The position numbers and the translations under genes were made by a program. Below, one piece after another: positions 9,603-17,770 of a stretch of 64,000 bases of DNA (the stretch's first letter is position 1; the number at the start of each line of letters is the position of its first letter). Origin of the DNA: Sphingomonas corticis (lineage in GTDB: Bacteria; Pseudomonadota; Alphaproteobacteria; Sphingomonadales; Sphingomonadaceae); the NCBI RefSeq assembly GCF_012035195.1, contig NZ_JAAVJH010000004.1:186001-250000 (forward strand), read 5' to 3'. The notes under the pieces were generated by a model. That model saw only the letters and a list, made by a program, of their open reading frames with translations, searched no databases and was not told where the DNA came from.

Positions 9603-9980
9603 ATGGCGGATCGCAGCTGGGGCGTCGGCGCCGTGCCGACGCGGTTCGTCGAGGGCGAGACCGCCACCACCCGGCTTGATGCCCGTGCCGCCGCGCGACG
9701 GGCGTCCGCCACCGCGCGAGAAGAGGAACGCCGGGCGCGTCGCGACGCGGACAGGCAGCTGAGCGAGAGCGACCCGCATCGCGCCGCGGCGCAGCGCCGT
9801 CGGGGATCGGGCCGCAAGGACATCGTCCGCGTGCAGCGCGACACCAGCGGCTACGCCACCGTGGCGGACCATGATCGCCTGCGCGCGCTCGCGGCGCGCG
9901 GCGCCTCCGCCGAGGCGCTGGCGGCGGCGTTCGGCATGAGCACCGAACGGGTGGCCGAAATCGTGGCGGACGCGGACTGA
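9603..9980 (+). CDS. Hypothetical protein with HTH-like C-terminus
   Basis: A 125-residue protein I do not recognise. It starts one base after the DUF885 stop (TGAgATG), so it is likely translated by re-initiation. The middle (about residues 30-75) is very rich in Arg, Ala and Glu and should be a charged helix. The last 30 residues (ALAARGASAEALAAAFGMSTERVAEIV) look like a small helix-turn-helix, as in homeodomain-like or sigma-like folds. It ends 8 bases from the convergent sulfotransferase gene. Could be a DNA-binding accessory protein, but this is only a shape argument. Confidence 0.6.
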   Translation: MADRSWGVGAVPTRFVEGETATTRLDARAAARRASATAREEERRARRDADRQLSESDPHRAAAQRRRGSGRKDIVRVQRDTSGYATVADHDRLRALAARGASAEALAAAFGMSTERVAEIVADAD

Positions 9981-9987
9981 GGCGACC

Positions 9988-11208
9988 TCACGCCGCCAGC
10001 GCCAGCTCCGGCGTGCCCAGGCCGAAATGGCCGGGATCGTAACGGTGCGGCGGCGTGCGGCTCGCGTCGGTGGCGCGCGCGTAGCGATCCATCCGTGCGA
10101 CCACGGCCGCGGTGAGCGGCAGGCGCAGCATGGCGTAGACCCGCGCCATCTCCCGCCGCCAGTCGCGCGACATCGCGGCATAGTCGACATCCACGGCGGG
10201 CGCCCGTGCCTCCCCGCGCGCTGCGGCCAGGCGCCGCTCGCGCAGCGCCACCTTGCGCCGCCACTCCCGCCCGATCCACAGCGGATCGACCGCGTCCGAC
10301 TGAAGCGACATCTGGTTGCAGACCAGCGAGGCGGAGGAGGCGATCACCGCGTCGCGGTCGCGGTGCACGCACACCAGCCGGGCATCGGGAAAGGCACGCA
10401 GCAGCGCGGGCAGATCCTGGCTGAACTGCGGCACCTTCATGATGAGCGGCCGGTCCCCGCGATCGCCGCGCAGCCAGGCGAGCGTCTGCAGCAGCCGGCG
10501 GAACTCGGCGTAGACGGCGGTCGCCTCGTCCGCTTCGACGGCGGCGGTATAGCCCGGCACGCGCCATTGCGCCTCGAACGCCGATCCGAAGAGCAGCAGG
10601 TTGTGCAGCCCGATTTCCTCGTCGGGCGCGTGCCAGGCGGTCGGGTGGATCGCGTGGAAGTGCGGGTTCAGCCAGCGCGCGGCAGCCAGCGCCGCCCACC
10701 CCTTCAGCTTGCGCTCGTCCGGCCAGCCCGGCGTGCTGCGCGCGGGCAGCGGATTCCAGCTCTCGAAGAAGCGCGTGAAGGTGAGGCGCGGGTCGCAGGC
10801 GAGCATCCGCTGCATCCGCGTGGTGCCCGAGCGCATCTGGCCGACGACGACGACCGGCGCGGGAAGCGGCTGCTCCGCGATCGACGGGTGGCGCCGCCAC
10901 AGCGCGTGCGCGCGAAAGCGGGCGGCCAGCGCGGACACCAGCTGCCCGTGCGCCACCGTGCGGCCCAGCGCGGTCAGTTGCGCCGTGTGTTCGAGATCCT
11001 CGGCCAGGCGGTCGAGCCGCCGCCGCCAGCCGATCGCGTCCGCGTCCGGCATCGCGTCCGCGCGCGCCGCCGCCTTGCGCACCAGCGCGGCAGGATCGAG
11101 CGAGGGGCGGTCCGCCCAGCCGCGCCGCCACGCGCGATCGAGCATCGCATTGGCGAGGCGAATGCGTGGCGAAGGGGGGAAGGGATGCATCTCCGGCGAA
11201 CGCGCCAC
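9988..11208 (-). CDS. Sulfotransferase family protein
   Basis: A 406-residue protein of the bacterial sulfotransferase family, which moves a sulfuryl group from PAPS to an acceptor. The 5'-phosphosulfate loop is visible as VVVVGQMRSGTTRMQRML around residues 115-132, and the 3'-phosphate region as RLVCVHRDRDAVIASSASL about 170 residues later. Members with this length and the FFESWNPLP segment are common in sphingomonads and have no assigned acceptor. An internal ATG six codons in is an alternative start. It is transcribed divergently from the D-aminoacylase gene, with 162 bases between them. Confidence 0.85.
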   Translation of the reverse strand: MARSPEMHPFPPSPRIRLANAMLDRAWRRGWADRPSLDPAALVRKAAARADAMPDADAIGWRRRLDRLAEDLEHTAQLTALGRTVAHGQLVSALAARFRAHALWRRHPSIAEQPLPAPVVVVGQMRSGTTRMQRMLACDPRLTFTRFFESWNPLPARSTPGWPDERKLKGWAALAAARWLNPHFHAIHPTAWHAPDEEIGLHNLLLFGSAFEAQWRVPGYTAAVEADEATAVYAEFRRLLQTLAWLRGDRGDRPLIMKVPQFSQDLPALLRAFPDARLVCVHRDRDAVIASSASLVCNQMSLQSDAVDPLWIGREWRRKVALRERRLAAARGEARAPAVDVDYAAMSRDWRREMARVYAMLRLPLTAAVVARMDRYARATDASRTPPHRYDPGHFGLGTPELALAA

Positions 11209-11370
11209 CGCGCCCCCGGTGCCATCGACCGCATCGTTCCGGTCCGCTTTTCAACGCGTTGTCGCGCTGGGCCGGGAATGGTGCTTGCGACGCCGGGCGC
11301 TTTGCGGCGTAATCGCGTCGGGCGAACCGCGTCACCGCGGCGTGGGCGCACCGCGATCGGGAGAGGACGG

Positions 11371-13134
11371 ATGGGCGAGGCGGCCTATGACATCGTCGTG
11401 CGCGGCGGCACGATCGTCGACGGGACGGGCGGCGTTCCGTTCGAGGGCGACGTCGCCCTCGCCGGCGGCGCGATCGTCCGCGTCGGTGCGGTGGCCGGGC
11501 GCGGGCGGGAGGAAATCGACGCACGCGGGCGGCTGGTGACCCCCGGCTTCGTCGACGTCCACACCCATTACGACGGGCAGGCGACCTGGGACGAGCGGAT
11601 GCAGCCCTCGTCCTGGCACGGCGTGACGACGGTGGTGCAAGGCAATTGCGGCGTCGGCTTCGCGCCGTGCCGTCCCGCCGACCGCGACCGGCTGGTCTAT
11701 CTGATGGAGGGGGTGGAGGACCTGCCCTATCCGGTGCTGACCGCGGGGCTGCCGTGGGATTGGGAGAGCTTTCCGCAGTATCTCGACAGCCTGTCGCGGC
11801 GGCGCTTCGACCTCGACATCGCGACGCAGGTGCCGCACGCCGCGCTGCGCGTCCACGTGATGGGCGCGCGCGGCGTGGCGCGGGAGCCCGCCACCGCGCA
11901 GGATATCGCGCGAATGGCGATGCTGGCGCGCGAGGCGGTGGAGGCCGGCGCGCTCGGCTTCTCCACCAGCCGTACGCTCAACCACCGCACCAAGGCAGGC
12001 GAGCCGACGCCGACGCTGACCGCGGCGGAGGACGAGCTGACCGGCATCGCCATGGGGCTGGCGGCGGCGAACGGCGGGCGCGGAGCCGGCGTGCTGCAGT
12101 TCGTCAGCGACTTCCATCCCGATCCCGTGGCCGAGTTCGCGATGTTCCGCCGCATCGTCGAGCGGTCCGGCCGGCCGCTGTCGTTCAGCCTGGCGCAGAG
12201 CCACCAGGCGCCGGAATCGTACCGGCTGCTGCTGCGCGCGCTGGAGGCGGCGGTGGACGCGGGCCTGCCGATGAAGGCGCAGGTGGCGCCACGCGCGGTG
12301 GGCGTTCTGTTCGGCCTCGATCTGACGCTCAACCCCTTCAGTGGCCATGACAGCTATCGCGCCGTCGCGGCGCTGCCGTTGGCCGAGCGGGTGCGGGCGA
12401 TGCGCGATCCCGCTTTCCGCGCGCGGCTGCTGGCAGAGGCGCCGGACGCGGGCGGGCCGTTCGGTCAGGCCGGGTTGGCGAACTGGGCCGGAATGTACCC
12501 GTTCGGCCGCGAGGCGCCGGACTATGAACCCGCCGCGGACCGCACCGTCGCCGCCATTGCCGCCGCGGAAGGCCGCGCCCCGCGCGAGGTGGCGCTGGAC
12601 CACCTGTTGTCGGACGACGGCGGGGGCATCCTCTACCTTCCGTTCCTCGGCTATGCCGACGGCTCGCTCGACGCGGCGTACGAGATGCTGACGCATCGCG
12701 ACACGGTGCCCGGCCTGTCCGACGGCGGCGCACACGTCGGCATGATCTGCGACGGTAGCTTCCCCACGTCGCTGCTGACGCACTGGACGCGCGACCGCAC
12801 CCGCGGGCCGCGGCTGCGGGTCGAGGAGGTGGTGAAGCGGCAGGCGGCGGACACCGCCGCGCTGGTCGGCCTCCTAGACCGGGGCCGCATCGCGGAGGGG
12901 ATGCGCGCCGACCTGAACGTCATCGACTACGACCGGCTGACGCTGATGGCGCCTGAGATCGTCCACGACCTGCCCGCGGGCGGCAAGCGGCTGATGCAGC
13001 GCGCGACCGGCTACGTCGCGACGATCGTCGCGGGTGCGATCACCTATCGCGACGGCGAGCCCACCGGCGCGCTGCCCGGCCGCCTGCTGCGCGGCGCGCG
13101 TTCGGCCCCGGCGGCGCGGCGGGAGGCGGCATGA
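11371..13134 (+). CDS. N-acyl-D-amino-acid deacylase / D-aminoacylase family amidohydrolase
   Basis: A 587-residue metal-dependent amidohydrolase. The first metal ligands are H64-x-H66 (VDVHTHYDGQ), followed by C93 in GNCGVGFAPC, the cysteine typical of the D-aminoacylase branch, and a late Asp-containing motif SDGGAHVGMICD. I chose the ATG at 11371 (preceded by GAGAGGACGG) because the homology begins there. The family removes acyl groups from N-acyl-D-amino acids, but many members act on other cyclic or N-acyl substrates. The stop overlaps the next gene by ATGA. Confidence 0.85.
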   Translation: MGEAAYDIVVRGGTIVDGTGGVPFEGDVALAGGAIVRVGAVAGRGREEIDARGRLVTPGFVDVHTHYDGQATWDERMQPSSWHGVTTVVQGNCGVGFAPCRPADRDRLVYLMEGVEDLPYPVLTAGLPWDWESFPQYLDSLSRRRFDLDIATQVPHAALRVHVMGARGVAREPATAQDIARMAMLAREAVEAGALGFSTSRTLNHRTKAGEPTPTLTAAEDELTGIAMGLAAANGGRGAGVLQFVSDFHPDPVAEFAMFRRIVERSGRPLSFSLAQSHQAPESYRLLLRALEAAVDAGLPMKAQVAPRAVGVLFGLDLTLNPFSGHDSYRAVAALPLAERVRAMRDPAFRARLLAEAPDAGGPFGQAGLANWAGMYPFGREAPDYEPAADRTVAAIAAAEGRAPREVALDHLLSDDGGGILYLPFLGYADGSLDAAYEMLTHRDTVPGLSDGGAHVGMICDGSFPTSLLTHWTRDRTRGPRLRVEEVVKRQAADTAALVGLLDRGRIAEGMRADLNVIDYDRLTLMAPEIVHDLPAGGKRLMQRATGYVATIVAGAITYRDGEPTGALPGRLLRGARSAPAARREAA

Positions 13135-13562
13135 TGCTGGAACTGTTGCTGATCGCGGCGGCAGCGCCGGCGACGCCCGCGCGGATGGAGCATCTCGCGA
13201 TCCAGGCCGCCGACCTCGATCGCAGCGCGACCTTCTATCGCCAGGCGTTCGGCCTGCGCGCGATCCCCACGCCGCTGAAGAATCGCCGCTGGCTAGACCT
13301 GGGCGGCGGCGTGGCGCTGCATATCCTGGACGGGCGGCAAGCACCCAAGCCTTCGAACCGCAACGAGCATCTCGCGATCCACGTCGACGACCTCGCCACC
13401 GTGACGGCGTGGCTGGACCGGCACGGCCTCGTGTGGACGAACCTGGCGGGCACGGCGCGTACGATGCAGACGCGGTTTGACGGCGTGCGGCAGATCTACG
13501 TGCAGGATCCCGACGGCTACTGGCTGGAGGTGAGCGACGCGCGGGGTGTGGCCGCACCGTAA
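13131..13562 (+). CDS. VOC (glyoxalase/bleomycin-resistance fold) protein with N-terminal export-like segment
   Basis: A 143-residue single VOC domain. Candidate metal ligands are the His of MEHLAIQ (about residue 20), the His of NEHLAIHV (about 80) and the Glu of GYWLEV (about 133). The first 18 residues (MMLELLLIAAAAPATPA) are hydrophobic and could be a short signal peptide, unusual for this family. It is coupled to the amidohydrolase by an ATGA overlap, so the two may act on the same compound. The reaction is unknown. Confidence 0.8.
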   Translation: MMLELLLIAAAAPATPARMEHLAIQAADLDRSATFYRQAFGLRAIPTPLKNRRWLDLGGGVALHILDGRQAPKPSNRNEHLAIHVDDLATVTAWLDRHGLVWTNLAGTARTMQTRFDGVRQIYVQDPDGYWLEVSDARGVAAP

Positions 13563-13636
13563 CGTTTCACGTCCGGCGTGGATCGAAGCGGCGCGCGCTG
13601 CGCTAACCCACGTCAACCCCGCGAGGAAGGTCATCG

Positions 13637-14917
13637 ATGCGCGCCGCCGACGTCTTCACCACCCTGCCGATCGAACTGAAGCCCGATCCCGCGCGGACGG
13701 TGATCCGCCCGTTCGACTTCGCCTATCCCGCCGCCTTCGCCGACGGGCGGCCGACCCGTCGGCAGGAGGTGACCAGGCGGCTGATGGCGCTGGACCCGGC
13801 GATGCGCGAGCGGATGCTGGGCCTGCTGCACGATGCCATGCACCAGCGGCACCGCAACGTGGACGAGGTGTTCCTGCGCCGCTTCGACGAGGTGAAGGGC
13901 GACATCGGCGTCGACGTGCCCGCGGCGTGCGACCGCCTGCTGCTCGGCGCCTATTTCAGCCAGGAATATGCGTTCGAGAGCGCCGCCTTGTTCAATCCGT
14001 CGATCGTGTCGATCGTCGACCAGGACCCGAACGACGACAGCATCGCCTTCCTCCTGTCGCTGCGCGGGGTGGGCGAGGGGCATATCTCGTCGGTGACGTT
14101 CCGGTCGGGCACGTGGGACGGCGCGGACGGGCTGACGATCGATCCCGTCAGCCCGCAGGGCGTACCGCCGCGGATCGAGCAGGACGACGATGCCGGCTGG
14201 GTGCGGCTGCGCAACGACGACAGCCAGGACATCTCGGAGACGGTGATCTTCCCCACCCTGCCCAGCCAGCGGCAGGGGGTGGAGGACCTGCGGCTGGTCC
14301 ACTTCACCGACGACGACGGGACCGAGAGCGTCATCGGCACCTACACCGCGTTCGACGGCCGCGACGCGCGCGCAGAACTGATGCGCGGCATCGACGTGCG
14401 CACCTACGAGATGCGGCCGCTGACCGGCGAGATGGCGGCATACAAGGGCATGGCGCTGTTCCCGCGGCGCATCGACGGCAAGTTCGTGATGCTGGGGCGC
14501 CAGGACAACGAGAACATCTGGCTGCTGCGGTCCGACGACCTGCACCGGTGGGACACGGGCGAGATCATCATGGGGCCGAAATACCCGTGGGAGTTCGTGC
14601 AGATGGGCAATTGCGGGTCGCCGATCGAGATCGACGAGGGCTGGCTGGTCTTCACCCACGGCGTCGGGCTGGTGCGCGGCTATTGTGTCGGTGCCTGCCT
14701 GCTGGACAAGGACGATCCGTCGAAGGTGCTGGCGCGCACGCCCTCGCCGCTGCTGTTCCCCAGCGGGGAGCAGCGCGGCGGCTACGTGCCCAACGTGACG
14801 TACAGCTGCGGCGCGCTGCTGCACAAACGGCGCATCCTGCTGCCCTATGCCATCGCCGACGAATATTCCGCCTTCGCGGTGGGGAGCGTCGACGACCTGC
14901 TGAGCGTGATGGAATAG
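13637..14917 (+). CDS. Glycoside hydrolase/phosphorylase family 130
   Basis: A 426-residue GH130 protein, a five-bladed beta-propeller family acting mainly on beta-mannosides by phosphorolysis or hydrolysis. Recognised by the ordered motifs FNPSIV, GTYTAFDG, YKGMALFPRRIDGKFVMLGRQD, GPKYPWEFVQMGNCGSP and THGVG…YCVGACLLD. The long N-terminal region before the propeller matches the longer GH130 proteins. No signal peptide, so cytoplasmic. A GAGGAAGG ribosome site precedes the ATG. It stands alone, 74 bases after the VOC gene, and upstream of the glycosidase locus on the other strand. Whether it is a phosphorylase or a hydrolase cannot be told by eye. Confidence 0.85.
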   Translation: MRAADVFTTLPIELKPDPARTVIRPFDFAYPAAFADGRPTRRQEVTRRLMALDPAMRERMLGLLHDAMHQRHRNVDEVFLRRFDEVKGDIGVDVPAACDRLLLGAYFSQEYAFESAALFNPSIVSIVDQDPNDDSIAFLLSLRGVGEGHISSVTFRSGTWDGADGLTIDPVSPQGVPPRIEQDDDAGWVRLRNDDSQDISETVIFPTLPSQRQGVEDLRLVHFTDDDGTESVIGTYTAFDGRDARAELMRGIDVRTYEMRPLTGEMAAYKGMALFPRRIDGKFVMLGRQDNENIWLLRSDDLHRWDTGEIIMGPKYPWEFVQMGNCGSPIEIDEGWLVFTHGVGLVRGYCVGACLLDKDDPSKVLARTPSPLLFPSGEQRGGYVPNVTYSCGALLHKRRILLPYAIADEYSAFAVGSVDDLLSVME

Positions 14918-14934
14918 CCGCGCCGGTTGCCGCG

Positions 14935-16320
14935 CTATCTGGACAGGTCGGTGAACAGCGACGTGTAATAGGCGATGCCGGGCGCGATGTTGTCGACCGG
15001 GGTGCGCTCGTTCAGGCCGTGGCTAAAGTCGTCCGCCTCCTTGATGAAGGTCGGGCTGGCGCCGTAGCTGGGCACGTTATGATACCGGAACCACATGCTG
15101 TCGCTCGCGCCCGCCGACATGCTGGGAAAGACCGGCACGCCGGGACGCGTCTTCGCGAGCGCCCTCGTCACCGCGGCGACGAAGTCGCGACGCATCGGCG
15201 ACGCGTCGTTGGGCACCGATCCCTCGGTCACGTCCCGGAACGCCACGGCGGGCTCGTTCCCCACCCGCTTCAGCTCCGCCATCACCGCCGCGGGCTTCAC
15301 GCCGGGGAAGATGCGGCAGTTGACGTTGGCGGTCGCGCGCTGCGGCAGCGCGTTGAGCGCGTGCCCGCCCGACACCATCGTCGGCACGCAGGTGGTGCCG
15401 ATCTGCCCGACATAGGCGGGATTGGCGGCGAGGACCGCGACCGCCTGTTCGTCCTTCGGATCGGCGGCGAAGGCGCGCATCGCCGCGGCGAGCTCGCCGG
15501 TCTGCTGCTTCGCCGCCTCGGTGAAGAAGGTGCGCGTCAGGTCGGACACCTGGGGCGTGAAGCGGTAGGCGCCGATCCGCTCCACCGCGCGCGACAGCTG
15601 CACGATGGCGTTGTCGGGACGCGGCGCGGAACTGTGGCCGCCGGGGTTGGTGACGGCCAGCTCGAAGTCGGCATAGGTCTTCTCCGCGCCGTTCCAGGTG
15701 AAGAACTGCGGCTTCCCGTCCTCGGCATAGCGCCCGCCGCCGCCATCGATGTTGAGCACCAGCTCGGCGTTCTTCAGCTGCTCCGCGATGGCCGCGCTGG
15801 TCTTCATGCGCGTCTCCTCGTCGCCGGAGAAGGCGAGCACGATGTCACGCCGCGGGCGATAGCCGTCGCGCTTCATCTTCAGCAGCGCGGCGGTCGCGAT
15901 GGCGGCGTCCAGCTTCATGTCGGTCGCGCCGCGGCCGTAGAGATAGCCGTTCTCCACCACCGGGGTGAAGGGGTCGCGCTGCCAGTCGGAGGGTCGCGCC
16001 TCCACCACGTCGAGGTGGCCGGAGATGACGAGCGGCTTGGCCTTCGGATCGCTGCCGCGCCAGCGCGCCACGAGATAGGCGGTGTCGTCCATCGGCGTCA
16101 CCGCGATGTCCGCCGCGGGGATGCCGCCCGCGACGAGGACGGAGCGGACGTAATCGGCCAGCTGCGGCATCTGGTTGCCCGGCCCCGCAACGCTGCGGAA
16201 GGCGATGGCGCGCTTCGCCATGTCGAGCGCCTGCGCCTCCGCCGCCCGATCGCCCTGTGCCTGCGCCGGGGTGGCGAGCGCGGCGAGGAAGAGGAGAACG
16301 GAGGCTCTGGTGGCTGGCAT
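14935..16320 (-). CDS. Exported M20 family metallopeptidase
   Basis: A 461-residue zinc peptidase of the M20/M25/M40 family, likely periplasmic: residues 1-22 form a clear signal peptide ending AQA. Metal and catalytic residues are H102 and D104 (SGHLDVVEA), D134 (GRGATDMK), E168-E169 (SGDEET) and the late His in DFSHGLNERTP. The ATG at 16320 begins the signal peptide; an in-frame start 19 codons earlier would spoil it. It belongs to the group annotated as dipeptidase or carboxypeptidase-like; specificity unknown. Next to, but probably not co-transcribed with, the glycosidase genes upstream on the same strand (67-base gap). Confidence 0.87.
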   Translation of the reverse strand: MPATRASVLLFLAALATPAQAQGDRAAEAQALDMAKRAIAFRSVAGPGNQMPQLADYVRSVLVAGGIPAADIAVTPMDDTAYLVARWRGSDPKAKPLVISGHLDVVEARPSDWQRDPFTPVVENGYLYGRGATDMKLDAAIATAALLKMKRDGYRPRRDIVLAFSGDEETRMKTSAAIAEQLKNAELVLNIDGGGGRYAEDGKPQFFTWNGAEKTYADFELAVTNPGGHSSAPRPDNAIVQLSRAVERIGAYRFTPQVSDLTRTFFTEAAKQQTGELAAAMRAFAADPKDEQAVAVLAANPAYVGQIGTTCVPTMVSGGHALNALPQRATANVNCRIFPGVKPAAVMAELKRVGNEPAVAFRDVTEGSVPNDASPMRRDFVAAVTRALAKTRPGVPVFPSMSAGASDSMWFRYHNVPSYGASPTFIKEADDFSHGLNERTPVDNIAPGIAYYTSLFTDLSR

Positions 16321-16387
16321 GGCGGCGGTCTCGCGGCGGTGTGATGGCGAGACTAGGAGACGTGGCGGCGAACGCAAGCCGCGCGCG

Positions 16388-17770
16388 CTAACGCCACACG
16401 ACCGTGCGCGCGCCGGCGGGCGGCAGGACGAAGCGGAAGCGCGCCGCCTTCTCGCCCACCGTCACCGTCGCGTCGCGCGCGCCGTCGTTGTAGACGAGCA
16501 GCACCTTGCCCCCGTCCGCGTTGCGGAAGGCGACGGCGGGCAGCGCGGCGGGGGAGGTCGCCTCGATCCGCGTCGCGCCGGGCCGCACGAAGCGGCTGAG
16601 ATGGCCCAGCGCGTAATATTCCAGTTCGCGTGCCACCGTCCCCTTCGCCGGATCGATCGTCACCACGCCGCGGCAATTGCCGCAGCCGCCCTTGTGCGGT
16701 CCGCCCGACGGGTCGAGCGCCAGGTTCCACAGCAGCACGCCGCGCGCCCAATGCCTCGTCGCGCCGATCATCAGGCCGCGCACCATGTCGCCGAATCCGG
16801 TCTTCCACCCCGGCCGCCACCCGCCACCGGAACATTCGGTGAAGTACACGTTCTTCGCCGGATGGCGCTCTCGCACGCGGGACTGCGCTGTCACCTCACC
16901 CCCGTAGCAATGCCAGGCGACCCCCTCCACGTACGCGGAGGCGGCCGCGTCGGCGAGCACCGCCTCGGGCTGCTGCGGCTGGTCCCAATTGTGGTCCCAT
17001 TCCAGCACCCGCGTCGGCAATCCCGCCTGCACCAGCGCGGGTCCGAGGTGCCGGCCGACGAAGCGCGCGCGCCCCGCGGGCGCCCATTTCATGCCGGGGT
17101 AGCTGTCGGGCGAGAAGTCGGGCTCGTTCTGTATCGTGACGTAGCGTATCGGCACGCCTTCCGCGCTATACGCCTGAAGATAGCGCACGAAGTAGCGGGC
17201 GTAGGCGTCGTAGGCGTCGTCGCGCAGCGTGCCGCCGATCATCGCGTCGCCCGTCTTCATCCAGCCCGGCGGGCTCCACGGGCTGGCCATCACCAGCAGC
17301 CGCGGATTGACGCGCAGCGCCGCCTGCACGGTGGGCAGCACGTCCGCCCGGTTGGGCGCGATAGAGAAGCGCGACAGCGCGTCGTCGCGCTGGCCGGCGG
17401 GCATGTCGTCGAAGCTGTAATGCGTGGGCGAGAAGTCGGACGCGCCGATCGTCAGCCGGGTGAAATCGAGACCGAGACCGCCGTTCGCGCGGCCGAACAG
17501 CTCGGCGATCAGCGCGTCGCGGCGGGCGGGGGGCAGGCGCCGGATCAGGATCGCCGAGGCATCGGTGATCGACGCACCGAAGCCGACCATCGTCTGGTAG
17601 CGACGCCCCGGATCGACGGTGATCGTGGCCGCGGTACCCGCGGGCACGCGCGCGACCGGGGCGGGGCGAAGCCGCTGCTTGCCGTCGCCGGTGGTCTGCC
17701 AGCTGCGCGGCGCGGGCGCCGCGGCGGTTGTCGCCAGCGCGGCGAGCAGCAGCGCGGCGATGCGCCTCAC
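16388..17770 (-). CDS. Glycoside hydrolase family 30 (glucosylceramidase-like)
   Basis: A 460-residue GH30 enzyme with a signal peptide (residues 1-19). The catalytic pair is visible: acid/base E216 in TIQNEPDFSP and nucleophile E312 in FTECSGGG; a C-terminal beta-sandwich follows from about residue 370. GH30 members of this type cleave beta-glucosides such as beta-1,6-glucan or glucosylceramide. It starts with GTG overlapping the GH3 stop (GTGA), the first good start after that stop, so both enzymes come from one message and presumably work in sequence: GH30 frees oligomers and GH3 finishes them. Confidence 0.9.
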   Translation of the reverse strand: MRRIAALLLAALATTAAAPAPRSWQTTGDGKQRLRPAPVARVPAGTAATITVDPGRRYQTMVGFGASITDASAILIRRLPPARRDALIAELFGRANGGLGLDFTRLTIGASDFSPTHYSFDDMPAGQRDDALSRFSIAPNRADVLPTVQAALRVNPRLLVMASPWSPPGWMKTGDAMIGGTLRDDAYDAYARYFVRYLQAYSAEGVPIRYVTIQNEPDFSPDSYPGMKWAPAGRARFVGRHLGPALVQAGLPTRVLEWDHNWDQPQQPEAVLADAAASAYVEGVAWHCYGGEVTAQSRVRERHPAKNVYFTECSGGGWRPGWKTGFGDMVRGLMIGATRHWARGVLLWNLALDPSGGPHKGGCGNCRGVVTIDPAKGTVARELEYYALGHLSRFVRPGATRIEATSPAALPAVAFRNADGGKVLLVYNDGARDATVTVGEKAARFRFVLPPAGARTVVWR

